The notes under the pieces are model-generated. The model was not told where the DNA came from. It saw nothing but the letters and a program-made list of their open reading frames with translations, and did not search any database. Shown in pieces: positions 35,101 through 46,100 of a stretch of DNA of 64,000 nucleotides; position 1 is the stretch's first letter; each line of letters opens with the position of its first letter. The translations under genes and the position numbers were made by a program. The DNA comes from Cyanoderma ruficeps (Eukaryota; Chordata; Aves; Passeriformes; Timaliidae), in contig VZDJ01000174.1 of NCBI GenBank assembly GCA_008694505.1, positions 4,051,496 to 4,115,495 of the forward strand, written 5' to 3'.

Positions 35101-36989
35101 CCTGCTGTGGAGTAGAACAAACCTGGATGCTCTCAGAGGGGGCTCCTGTGGCTCTTCCCTCCTCTGCCCCTGTGGCTGTAACAAGCCAAGAGCAGAGTGT
35201 TCCCTTTCCCTTCCTTTGGCTTCAGAGCTGCAGGCAGTGATGGATGATCACAGAGCCAACAACCAGGCCCTTCCCACTGTCAAAAAGAGTTCTGGTGCAC
35301 TGCGAGGTACCTTGAGCGGTAGGAAAGGGATGTTTTTGAAGAGAAGATAAACTATTTCCTTTGCAGGCACTCTTTGCTGGTTGAAGCTGCAGGTCTGGTC
35401 TGGTGCCCCTCTCCCAGGTGGGGACCAGGGGATGTCATGTGGCTTCAGGTGGCAGTTCCCAGAATGAAACACTGATGTGGCCTCTGATAATGTCTCCGTG
35501 CCCGACTCCTGAATTTAAAAGCTGGTTACTGACGTGCTTTGTGTGTAAAGGGTCCAGGAAACCTGAGCCAGGGAAAGGCAGATGAAGATGTTTTCTGGAG
35601 GAGGTTTTTGCTCTTTATTCCCATTGTGGCTGTGTCTCCAGGCTTGGCTGAAATCCTGCCCTGCCAGTAAATCCTCAGCCAGACCATGAGCCCATCCAGC
35701 CTCTTTGCTGCCCCTCCAGCTCCTCCCACCCAAAACTGCAGCCCTGGCACTGCTGTCCCCTCAACCCTGACGGAGCAGAGCCAGAGCAAGGCCTGTCCTA
35801 AATCACAGAGAGCTTTAGGTGACCTTGGCTGCAGCTCCTGAATCAGACCTCGTGTTGCAGCCTCTGCAAGCCTCTGGTGTGTGGATGTTATGGAAGCAGC
35901 CCCTGACTTTTGGGGGGCTCTTATGAAGTGATAAAAAATGTCTTTTGCTGTGGGAACTTGAGTTCTGATCTTGATTTGGACTGGGATTTGTAGTCCCAGG
36001 TATCATTTGTCTCATTTGCTCTCAGTTCTGATGCTGACTCACACAGGCATCTCCTTTCTGCTGCCTGGTGCCCAAAGGGTTTGGTCTTTGGGGAGTGTTG
36101 GAACCCTCCTATGGGAAATGTGATCCCAGTCACTGCTTTATCAGTGGCTTTCTTGCTGTGTCCATAAATGTGATTTTGGGACTGTTTTCCTCTGGTTCTC
36201 TGTTCTGTCTTGAAGGCTTGTAAACACCCTGGAGGCGTGTTCAACCTGGAATACATGAATTGACTGTGGTTAAATGCTCCTCTCACTGTACCTTAGGGAC
36301 TGTCAAACACTCCAGGACCATCCTTCTCTTTCCTAGAAATTGAATAAATCTGCCTTGCCACATTCCCAGGATATTTAACTCTGCATTTCAGTTTTTCAGC
36401 TGCAAATCCTGTGCTCTGTCAGCTGGGGAATGCTCTGGAGCATACAGAGGTTAGCTATGGAGTTCATCAGTAATTGATGTTTTCTAATAAACCATCCTGT
36501 TCTGCAATTAATAAGGATTCAGGATTCATTAAGGAGCTGTCTCAGGTCCAGCAGTGGCAGTAAATCTAAGCATGAAGAAAACTCTGAAATTTAAATCTAA
36601 AAGCCAACAACTGAGAGAATGAGCACTTCAGTGTCTGTGCCTTGGCCTGACAGGATTTGAGTAGAGTTGTACCTGGTCCTAAAGTTTCCAAGGGAGGTGG
36701 AATTGCTGCTGCTTTCCTTGCTCATCCAGCGTGTCTGGGGTTCAGGGATGAGCAGGGAGTTTTGGGCAGCATCTCTATGCGTGTGGAACAAACTGAGACA
36801 GCAAAAGAGCCCTTCCAACGAGTAAAAAAAACTTTAAAGAAGTGTTTTATGCTCTCAGTCAGGTACCTGAACGCTTGGGTGCCTGCTGTAACCTGGGAGC
36901 ACTGGTGCAAACCGGGAATTCTGGGGCCGGGGAAAGCGTTGGCCTAACCTGGGCCAGCCTTGCTGGCACCGACCCAAAATCCGAGCTGC

Positions 36990-37950
36990 TCACATTAACC
37001 TGACAGGCCATTGTTTTATTGAAGCTGACGTGGTGAATGGGGCTCTTTTTTGGCCGATATTCTTTACCTGTCTCGTTGTGTTAAAGTGGGGAGCTCCGGG
37101 GGCAGGTGGGCCCAAGGCCCCGGCCCCGCTCGCAGGCCTCGCAGGGCCCGGCGCTGCCGACGGGGACCCCGTGGCACAAGAAAGAGTTGCTAAGAACAAA
37201 TCTCTATTGTTCCCCGTCATCTTTAAATGAGTGTCAAAGTAGGCAGGGGGGCTTTGACCGTTAACCGCACAATTTAGCCGGCCCCTTGTGTCCGGCAGCC
37301 CCCTCCGCCTTGGAGCTCCTGGGATGAGAAAAGGCGGCCTCAGCCCCTTCTAAATGGGCCAACTCTTCTCCTTTGTGTGCAGACTGCCCAGTGTGAAATC
37401 CGCAGTGACGTTAAATGTTTTCTAATGAATAATTACTGAAAGGAAATGGAGGAATATATGTGTCATGGATTGTAGCGCGTTAAAATGTTTTCTTTTGGGC
37501 ACAAAAATGTTGTCCTTCAGCAGCGCCACGATTGTTTCAGGGAGCCTTTTGTGGGGGTTTGGATTCTCAATGGATTATCTGTGAGCGCTGGCTTTTCCAA
37601 TAGGAATCAAAAGGGTCCTTTGGCAAACTAATGTTTTTCAAAATGGCAGCCATGAAGCCCATTTAGTATTTAAAGTTTGGGGTTTAAAGAAATGTTTGAA
37701 CTCGGGAGATTTTCTCACTTTTTTTCTTTCTTTTGATTTATGAAAGTGAAGTGGTTCACCTCGACCTCTCCTCTATTGAGAAAGACAGACAGTCACCCTT
37801 TAACAAGTCTATAGCAGACCATGCCCTGGAGACAGACAAGAGGCCTTAAGAACTCTTGGCGTTTCCCTGGGCTGTTGATTAACCTTAAAACCCTCTTATT
37901 CTGTATTCTTTTGAAAAGAAATTAGGTTACAATGTGTAAATTTTTCCACA
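36990..37950. promoter_or_regulatory. Strongest candidate enhancer/conserved non-coding block
   Basis: Nearly 1 kb free of repeats and of coding potential, unlike its flanks in word use. It contains SOX-like ATTGTT sites (37206-37211 and around 37530), CTTTGACCGTTAACCGCACA, TCAATGGATTATCTGTGAGC, AATGGCAGCCATGAAGCC, CAAAGTAGG, and GTATTTAAAGTTTGGGG, plus a GC-rich subsegment at 37090-37180. Such a mix is typical of deeply conserved enhancers. It lies 20 kb from the FOXN4 promoter and 6 kb from MYO1H. Function is inference. Confidence 0.35.
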
Positions 37951-38860
37951 GTATAATTGTATTTATGAATTCTCCTGCCTCAAGGAGCGTGTACAGTAGT
38001 GCCAGACAGTCCAAGTGCCTCCCTGCACACACAAAATATCCCTTTTTCCACGGCTGCTGCATTCCCAAGCATGGTCCATGTCCAGCATTCTAGTTCTGAT
38101 AGAAATCTGAACGAGGTTTCCAGAGATCTGTGAAAAGTCTCAGTGAAATGTCTAAAAATTGTTTTGTTGGCTTTGCTGCGAATGGATGAGTGTAACTTGG
38201 TCCTGTGGTGGATCTGCTCTGCTTTAATCCCTTTTTTATGGGGTTCTCATTTATCTGAAAACTAAGCCAAGCAGATGAAGTCTCAGGAGCCACACCAAGG
38301 TTTTCTCCAGGACAGGGAAAATGTTCCCATTGCCTTGGGCTGGCTATTCTTCCTGGGTGGGGATGTGTCACCCCAAGTCCTGCTGCCATGATCTGACACT
38401 CTGAATTTCCTTTGGGGACAATTGGATGAGTCCTAACTGCTCCTGGAGCAGACACGGGGCATCCCTAGGGAGCGCTGGAGTCCTGACCTCGAGGTCACTG
38501 CCGTAGGAAGATCCAGGATTGCCGGGACGTGGCCGTGCTCCCCCGCTGACCCTGCCAAGTGCCTCTGGCAGAACATCTTCCTTTTCCATTCTCCGTGGTC
38601 ACGGCCCCTCAGGCCAATTCCTTCGGAGAGCCGAGGGTGGAGCAGAGCCTGAGGGGTTCCTTGTTGTGATCCCTGCAGCCCAGGGCTGTTAATGAGCGAA
38701 TTCCTGGAGCACACGAGGGGAGCAGGATGGGTCAGGGAGCTGCTGCCACTCGCAGTAAATGAGTATTTCCAAAACAGAGCTCCCACGTTCCCGAGGGAAT
38801 GTGTGCTAACAGTGCTGCTCCGAGCTCAGCTGTGCTGGGCAAGCCTGACACTCTCTATTG

Positions 38861-38932
38861 AATCTTGTGTCTATTTTAAATCTTGTGTGTATTTTAAATC
38901 TCATGTCTATTTTCTTATCTCGTGTCTCTTTT
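38861..38932. repeat. 18-bp tandem repeat, four copies
   Basis: Units AATCTTGTGTCTATTTTA, AATCTTGTGTGTATTTTA, AATCTCATGTCTATTTTC and TTATCTCGTGTCTCTTTT, increasingly degenerate to the right. Confidence 0.9.
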
Positions 38933-41085
38933 GAACCAGATGACTCCAGGGATGGTCACTTACTGCACCTTCCCATGGCACCACTTTAATTTGCTTTTCT
39001 CTCCTGGCTGTAACTCTGGGTGGTGGGAAGAATTAACTTTCTGTTACCAAACCCTGATTCTGTTGGGAAACAGAGTGGTCTAAACAACCTGCTGATAATC
39101 AGGTGCTTTTTTCCACTTCTCTGTGAAAATGTGCCTTTATTGAGGGCTTTTTTCATTTTATGTTTTGGATGGTTTTGTTCATCACCAGTATTTATTAGCT
39201 GATGATAAGTCAGAAGTGCCTTTGCCTGGCTCATGCACTGAGGCACAAGGGAAGAGATCCAATTCCAAGGTATCCTGTGGCACAGGAAGGGCTCTTCCAT
39301 TTCTGGAGAACCTGATCCTGCCACGAGTCTCTTTAGGAATTTGTCATCCAGCGAGGTGGGACTTGGGTGGGAAGCTCCTTAAATACAGAGCTCCTAATTC
39401 ATGGAAGCATCATCTGGAGAACCGAGAGGTTGCTTGGTGCGGCTCGTGGATCGCTGGTTTCCCAAATGGATGGGTTTTATTCTGTCGGAAATTGCTTGGA
39501 GAAATCTCTGTTGTTGTTGTCTTTGACGGCTGGGCATGGGCAGGAAGAGCTGGCACCAAGTGGGAGTTGGTGTCCAGCAGGAAAAATCGTTTTTGAGGGG
39601 AGAAAACTGCCTGTTGCATATGAAAAAAGAGAAGGGAAATCCATGGAAACGGCGACTTAAACTGGGTTTTGCAGTGACCTCTAGTGGGAGCCAAGCCGGG
39701 AGCTGTGGGAAGGGGCTGAGAAGCCCTGGCCAGGAGCGATGGGATCTATTTTGTTCCTGGATTTGCCCAAATTGCCCATCAGGAAGGTCAGAGCCCATCG
39801 GTTCATGCCCAGAGGCAGAACCTCGTGGAGCTGCTGTCGGCAGCTCCCGGGGCTCGGGTGCTGACAGGTCTTGGATAATTCATTAAAGCGGGAGGATGGA
39901 GCATCCCTGCCCAAGGAGAGGGCAGCAAACAGCCCGACACACGATCCAGGGTGTTCGTTGGCTGCAATTCCAGCCCCGGGAACTCTGTGGAAGCAGCACG
40001 GGCTGGACAAAGAGGTGAGGGGAGGGTGCAGGTAAAGCAGGACTCCGGTGTGACATGAAACCGCCGCGGGATTTGCTGGAAGGGAAATCCGGCAGCTCCA
40101 GGATGGTTTGGGGATTTGGAGGATCCTTGAGGAGATTTTCTGCTGTTGCAGGTGGAATTGGTGGCCCCAATAAACCTGGATCTGCAGGGGTGAACTTTTT
40201 GGTGCAGGTTTCTGTGTGGGTGCGAGCTGCAAGGCTTTCAAAGGTCCACGGGGTGAGCTCATGCACGGTTTGGGCTTTTCCAGTGCTTCCAAAATAGCTG
40301 TGGCCTCACAAGTGATCCTCCTCCCCCCTGTACCTTCCTCTCTTCTGTTCTATGACATTAAACCAAAGAAACATCAACAGGGCATCAACTGAAAATGAAG
40401 ATAAGTAATATTTTTGCCAAGTTTCTTTCTTTCTGTTTTTTAAAGTTGTTTTCTTGCTTCAAACTGGTGCAGACTTTGTCAAAGAAACTGGCCTGTTCTC
40501 TCTGACACTTTCTCAGGAGTTGCAGAGCTCAGGAATTTGTGCTGTGATCCCACAGAGCTCCTTGGAGTTTCCCTGTTGACAGACAAATCCCTGTGGGAAA
40601 AAAGCAAAACCTTTCATTGTAGTGAGGGAGAGGTTTTCTGATAAAGCTCGTGTCTTTAGGCGAGAAAGAAATCTCCTGGCTCCTGAGTGATGAGGGAAGG
40701 GAAATAATCCTTTAAAAGAGCAGTGTCTTGCTGGGGTCACATGCACTGATGAGTCCTGGGGCATCTCTTATTCAGGGAAGCACAAAACTTGCAGTGAACT
40801 TCCAGAAATGGGTGGGGTCAGGGCACTAAAGGGTGCTGGGATCATAAAATTATCAGCACCAGCAAAATACCCAGAAAATCTGGGCACAAAATAGCCCAGA
40901 AACGAGTTCAGGAGTTTTGTCTGGTGGTGTCATTTATCCATTAACATACACGTGAGAGAAGTGGGTTAAGGAAACCTGAGCAGGGAAATGCTGAGGGAGT
41001 GTCAGGCTGATCCTTTCCTGCTTCCCAGCTGGGAGAGTAAGGAAAAGTGGCTTGTCTTGAGAGCTCTGTCAGAAGACAAATCCTA

Positions 41086-41100
41086 TTGTTGTTGTTGTTG

Positions 41101-41132
<32 letters not shown>

Positions 41133-41133
41133 T
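41086..41133. repeat. (TTG)n-(TTA)n compound microsatellite
   Basis: Six to seven TTG units pass directly into about ten TTA units. Likely length-polymorphic. Confidence 0.95.
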
Positions 41134-42019
41134 CTCTCCCCCTTCCATGTTCCTCTCTGCACTGGCAGTGGGGTCTGTCCAGGTGTTGGTTTGAGAAGCA
41201 AAAATTATCCTTTATTTGGTCTTTCAAACCAATGGAACCTGAGCTAAAGACACGCACAACAAATGGAGGAGAGTGGTCACGTGCAGGAGAAGAGAAAAAA
41301 AGGATTTTAATAGGAAAAAGTAGGGAACTTTCTGGCAGAAAAGAGATGTGAGCACAATCAGGTCATGCCCTGGCTAAGGAAAAATGAGGAATTCTGTATC
41401 CTGCCAGCCTGGGGCTGGGGACAGTCAGCAAAGCAAAAAATGACATTCCTTGCGTGTGAAGTGAGTGCAGATCTGATTTATTTATTTACTTATTTATTTT
41501 AAATTTAAATAACCTGCTTTCAGGGGATCTTTCTCTCTGGGGTGTTGTGGTCTTGTTGCCGCTCAAAACTCATCTCTCTCAAATAGATAAACACAAAGAA
41601 CAGGCTGGACTGAAATGAGAATAACCTTAAAATTCCTGTTTAAGAGCTGATTTTTCTAAGTTTCCCTCGGTCATAAAGGATACTGGATGGTTGGATCCTT
41701 TGCTTTTCATTTTATGCAACTCTGCTCCCAAATCTACCGAGCCCCAATGCCCACCAGTGCCTGCAGGTTCATCCCAAAAACTTCCCTTCAGGGTCAGGGT
41801 TTTGCCAGAAGCTCGGCAGAAACATTCTGTGTTGTGCCTATTTCCAACTGGCAAAGCTCAAAAATCAAAATTAAATTGAAAAAAGGGGCAGAACCTGACG
41901 TGGCCCTACGCAAACAGAGCATCGCTGTCCTTTAAGTGCTTGTTGAAAACCTTTCACACAACCACAACGTCCCCTTGAGCAGTGGAGCAGCAAAATGGGA
42001 CAAGCCAATGTCCCCAAGG

Positions 42020-42160
42020 GCAGGAGGAGAACAGCAAAGGTGCTGGGCTGGTGAGCACAGCCCAGAGCCTCTGGAGCTGCTCCGGCTGCTCGGCCACATT
42101 CCTCCCCTAATTGTCCTGGAACCCTCCAAGGGAGCTCGCTCCAAGGAAATTTACTCCAAG
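42020..42160 (+). other. Possible MYO1H 5' exon ending at a strong donor
   Basis: CTCCAAG/GTAAGG at 42160/42161 is an excellent splice donor about 1 kb before the first recognised MYO1H exon. The upstream sequence is open in a phase-0 frame that would join to the downstream exon. There is no homology evidence, and an isolated good donor can occur by chance. Confidence 0.2.
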
Positions 42161-43161
42161 GTAAGGTGCTCCAACTGTACTGAATTCATTTTGTGTCCAT
42201 TTATGCCTTAGGATGGGATTTTGTCTCTGAACTGGGTAATCCTGGTGTCTGTGAAAACGAACTAAAAGGACACCCTGAAAACGCAACTTTCGCACAGTAT
42301 TGCCATAAAATGCGTGTGATGTAGACAAATCCATATGAAATATGTAGACAAAAATTGTTTTGTTTATTTGCTAGTATGAAATGAGCAGCTTGGTTTAAGT
42401 AGATAAAAAGCACAGTTTATTCTTATAGCCTGGGAATCGAGCTTGACCCTCAGCAGTGAGAATTTCCCAGATAAAGTCAATTTCTACCATAAAGAATCGG
42501 AAGTGGAGGGTACAAGAGGATTTGATTCTGTCAGGGGCAGCGTTTTTTGAATCTCTCAGCCTTTGCAGGAGGATGGGGGATGCTGGGCAGGGTTAAACCC
42601 TCTCCAAGTCGCTCTCTGATCGGTTTTATCAGCAGTGGCCGTGTCTCTCACTGGTGTGTGGGGACATCTGCTGCCAGCGCTGAAAGCTGACTGGGAGCTG
42701 CTGCTGGGAAGCACTGGGAATAACATTCCTGTGCAGAGTGGTGCTGTGGGATTAATCCTTTTTGCCTACAAGCCAAGCCCCTTGCATCCCTTTCCCAGGG
42801 ATTCTCCATTTTCATGTCTAGATCTCTATAAAGGGGAAAAATGAAGGATTTTTCTGGTACCTTCCACCGTTTAGTCCAGCTTCGTGCCTGGAAAATTCTG
42901 TCTAGACTGAGTTATTGTGCGTTCAGATCCCAACTGCGTCTCCAGGGCTGGGTTTGTGTCAATTTTTATGGAAACCAGGATCTTCCTCCCTGCTCACAGC
43001 AGCGAGTCTGGGCTGTCAAGAGCTTGGATGGAATTGCCATCCTTGGACAAGCTGGAATAATGATCTCCTGGCATTAGCTGTGCAAAGCTGCTTTTTGTCC
43101 CTGGGAGAAGGGCCCTCTCTGCCCCCTCCTAACTCTGCACCCCACAACCTTCGTGTTGTAG

Positions 43162-43194
43162 AAGGAAGAAGTGGACGAGAACGGCGACGCCAAC
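43162..43194 (+). other. MYO1H: In-frame sequence upstream of the MYO1H start codon
   Basis: An acceptor (GTTGTAG, ending 43161) precedes 33 nt that are open and in frame with the ATG, encoding [15 protein letters not shown] is formed only across the intron boundary. This exon therefore need not begin with the usual start codon: a transcript with an upstream coding exon would give an N-terminally extended myosin, as in known MYO1C isoforms. Otherwise these bases are 5' UTR. Confidence 0.5.
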
Positions 43195-46100
43195 ATGGAG
43201 GGGGCTCTGATAGCCCGGGACAAGGTCGGGGTGCAGGATTTTGTCCTTCTGGATTCCCACACCAGCGAGGCTGCTTTCCTCAACAACCTCAGGAAGCGCT
43301 ACCAGGAGAACCTCATCTATGTAAGTGCTGCTGGTGTGGCCTTGTGACTTCTGAAATGTCCCTGAGGTGGCCTTGTGGCTGCTGAAATGTCCCTGAGGTG
43401 GCTTTTCTGGTCAGGTCCAGGAGGAATTGCTGAGTATCCTCTGTGTATCTAACAAGGTGTTGGTAGTCCCCAGCAGAGCGATCACCCAGGAGTAATTTAT
43501 CTACTTTAACTCATGAAAATAAATCTCAGCTTGCTCTGAGTTGTCTGGCAAAGCTTTAAGGGATGTGCAGTAAATGGGAAGGGAATGCTGTGATTGAAGG
43601 AAGGCAGGAAAAGGTTTGGGAAGGGTTGAGTATTTTATTTTGTGTTGTGTTAACTTTAGTAGGAAAAGGCTCCTGGAAACACCAAGAGATCTCAAATCCT
43701 TGCATTTAAATTGCCAGCTTGCTCTCATGGTTCAGCTTTACTCCTAACCAGGGGGATTTTGGAAGAGGTTTGGTATTGGTTTGGGAAGAGTTTTGGTTGG
43801 TTGGTTTGATTCTCTCATAACAAGCTCTTTACCAGCTTTGTCATCAGTTTGTGGGTAATGTCCTGAGGTACCTGACTCCTCCTTTGGGATTTTGTTGTGG
43901 AGCAGGTGTCCCTTGGCTCCTCCTGTGGGATTTTGGGGTGGGCAGGTGTCCCTTGGCTCCTCCTGTGGGATTTTGGGGTGGAGCAGGTGTCCCACTGGGC
44001 TCTCTCTCCCTGCAGACCTACATTGGTTCTCTCCTCGTGTCTGTGAACCCCTACCAGGAGCTGGACATTTACACAGTGACTCAGATGAAGCTTTATCGGG
44101 GCGTGAACTTCTTTGAGCTGCCCCCACACCTGTGAGTGTTCCCATGGGATCTCTGGGGGCATTCCTAATTTGGGATTTCCCTGTAATGTTGTACTGGCAC
44201 CTTGGGGGGGTGTCCACAGTCACTAGGCCTGGTTTTCACTGTCAGGCCTTGAGTCAGGCTCAGCTTTCGAGCCCAGCTTTCACCGTGGGTGTCCCTGCCC
44301 ATGGCAGGGGGTTGGAATGAGATGATTTCTATGATCCCTTCCAACCCATTTCAGGGTTCCATGACCCTGTCCAACGCTTATAATGTCAAACCGGGAGCAA
44401 AAACTTCTGGAAACCCTTTGCTATTCCTCCTCCCGTGCCATTCCTAACGGATATTTCCCCTCCAAATGCCTCCTGTGGCCACCCCAGCTATGCCATAGCT
44501 GACAACGCCTACAGGGTGATGTGCAGTGAGTACAACAACCACTTCATCCTCATCTCTGGGGAGAGTGGGGCTGGGAAGACAGAGGCATCCAAGAAGATCT
44601 TGCAGTACTATGCAGTCACCTGTCCCACCACAGAGCAGCTCCAGACTGTCCGGGACCGGCTCCTGCTCTCCAACCCTGTCCTCGAGGTGAGAAATGAAAA
44701 GAAAGCCCAAAATGCAGAGGGGTTGGAGTTGGTGGCTTCACTGCTCGAGGATTCCCTGCAAATCTGCAGCTCTTAGCAAGATTGGCCAATATTGGCACAG
44801 CCTCTGGAAGAATATTTGGGATTTAGTATCATTTAATGTCCGAAAATTTAAATTTGGGGGTTCGGTTTGAGTATGGCTGAAAGAAAATACAAGAAAATAC
44901 AAGAAAACTGCAGCATGCAGCAGCTCCCTGGGACCTCAGTTATAGGTTAGAAAAAGCAGTAATTGGTTTAGCTGAATTCCACTTTAAAGCCATGGAAATT
45001 CATTAGTTTGTATTTCTTTAATCCAAATAATTCAGTGGGGCTTGGCTGAAGCAGCAAATCTTGGTTCCTGGAACTGGGTGCGAGGCTCCCAGTGAAGTGA
45101 GAAGTGACTTTCCCTCTCCGTTTATCCTCAGGCTTTTGGGAATGCAAAAACCCTGCGCAACGACAACTCCAGCAGATTTGGGAAGTACATGGATATCCAG
45201 TTTGATTTTAAGGTGAGAACAAACTGAGTGGAGTGCTGGGAAAAGGAGCTGAGAAACCTCCTGGATGCTGAGCAGGCAGCCCAGGATTTATGAATTCTTA
45301 CCCTGCACATTTCTGACCCTGTTTTTACAGACCTTGCATTTTGCAGGTGAGGTCACTGGTTATCCATCCTGGAACCTTGCAGCATTGCTGGCAGTCCTGG
45401 CAGTGCTCCATGGGAAGCTGATAGAGAATTTTAAAGCTGAAGTTACTTTTACAGGACAGCAAATCCTTGTACTGTCGCTGGACACTCTCAAACAAAAGGT
45501 GGCGGATAAATGACAGCAGAATTTGGCTTTTCCTGAGCCTGTTCCTCCTTCCTGGGATTAAAGAAACAGCCATCACAGGGATTATTGGTATTTTTGGTGT
45601 TGATCTGCCTGCTTTGCTCTGCCAGGGAGCTCCAGTGGGAGGGCACATCCTCAGCTACCTGATTGAGAAGTCCCGAGTTGTCCACCAAAACCACGGAGAG
45701 AGGAATTTCCATATTTTCTACCAGCTGCTGGAGGGGGGAGACAAGGATCTGCTCTGCTGGCTGGGGCTGGAGCGCAACCCCCAGAAGTACACGTACCTCA
45801 TCCAGGTCAGTGGGAGCCTGAACTGCTCTGTGGCTCCATCAGAAATTGTAGGAATGCAAAATGCACCTTGGGCAGGAGATGTTTTTACTCTAAACATAAA
45901 GGATGGCTGGAAGATCAAGCTCTGTGCAGCTTCGGCCAATCGACCCACTCAGGGGTTTGATTTATTTGGGGTTTCCAGTATAAACTGAAAGATTTGATCA
46001 AAGCAGCCATGCTCAGAATTAATAACAGTGAAAAAACTCCCTCAGGGAACTGGAAATGAAAGCAGTGTGCCTAGAAGTACCTGTGTTTGCTGATAATAAA

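Larger units (their letters stand above)
17700..43160. other. 25 kb intergenic interval between FOXN4 and MYO1H
   Basis: No open reading frame here resembles a known protein, and none has a convincing chain of splice sites. The content is moderately AT-rich unique sequence, CR1 fragments (listed separately), small tandem repeats, and several repeat-free stretches that look like regulatory DNA (19330-19620, 23090-24120, 26080-26400, 31690-31930, 36990-37950). A MYO1H 5' exon may lie near its right end. lncRNAs cannot be excluded. Confidence 0.7.
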
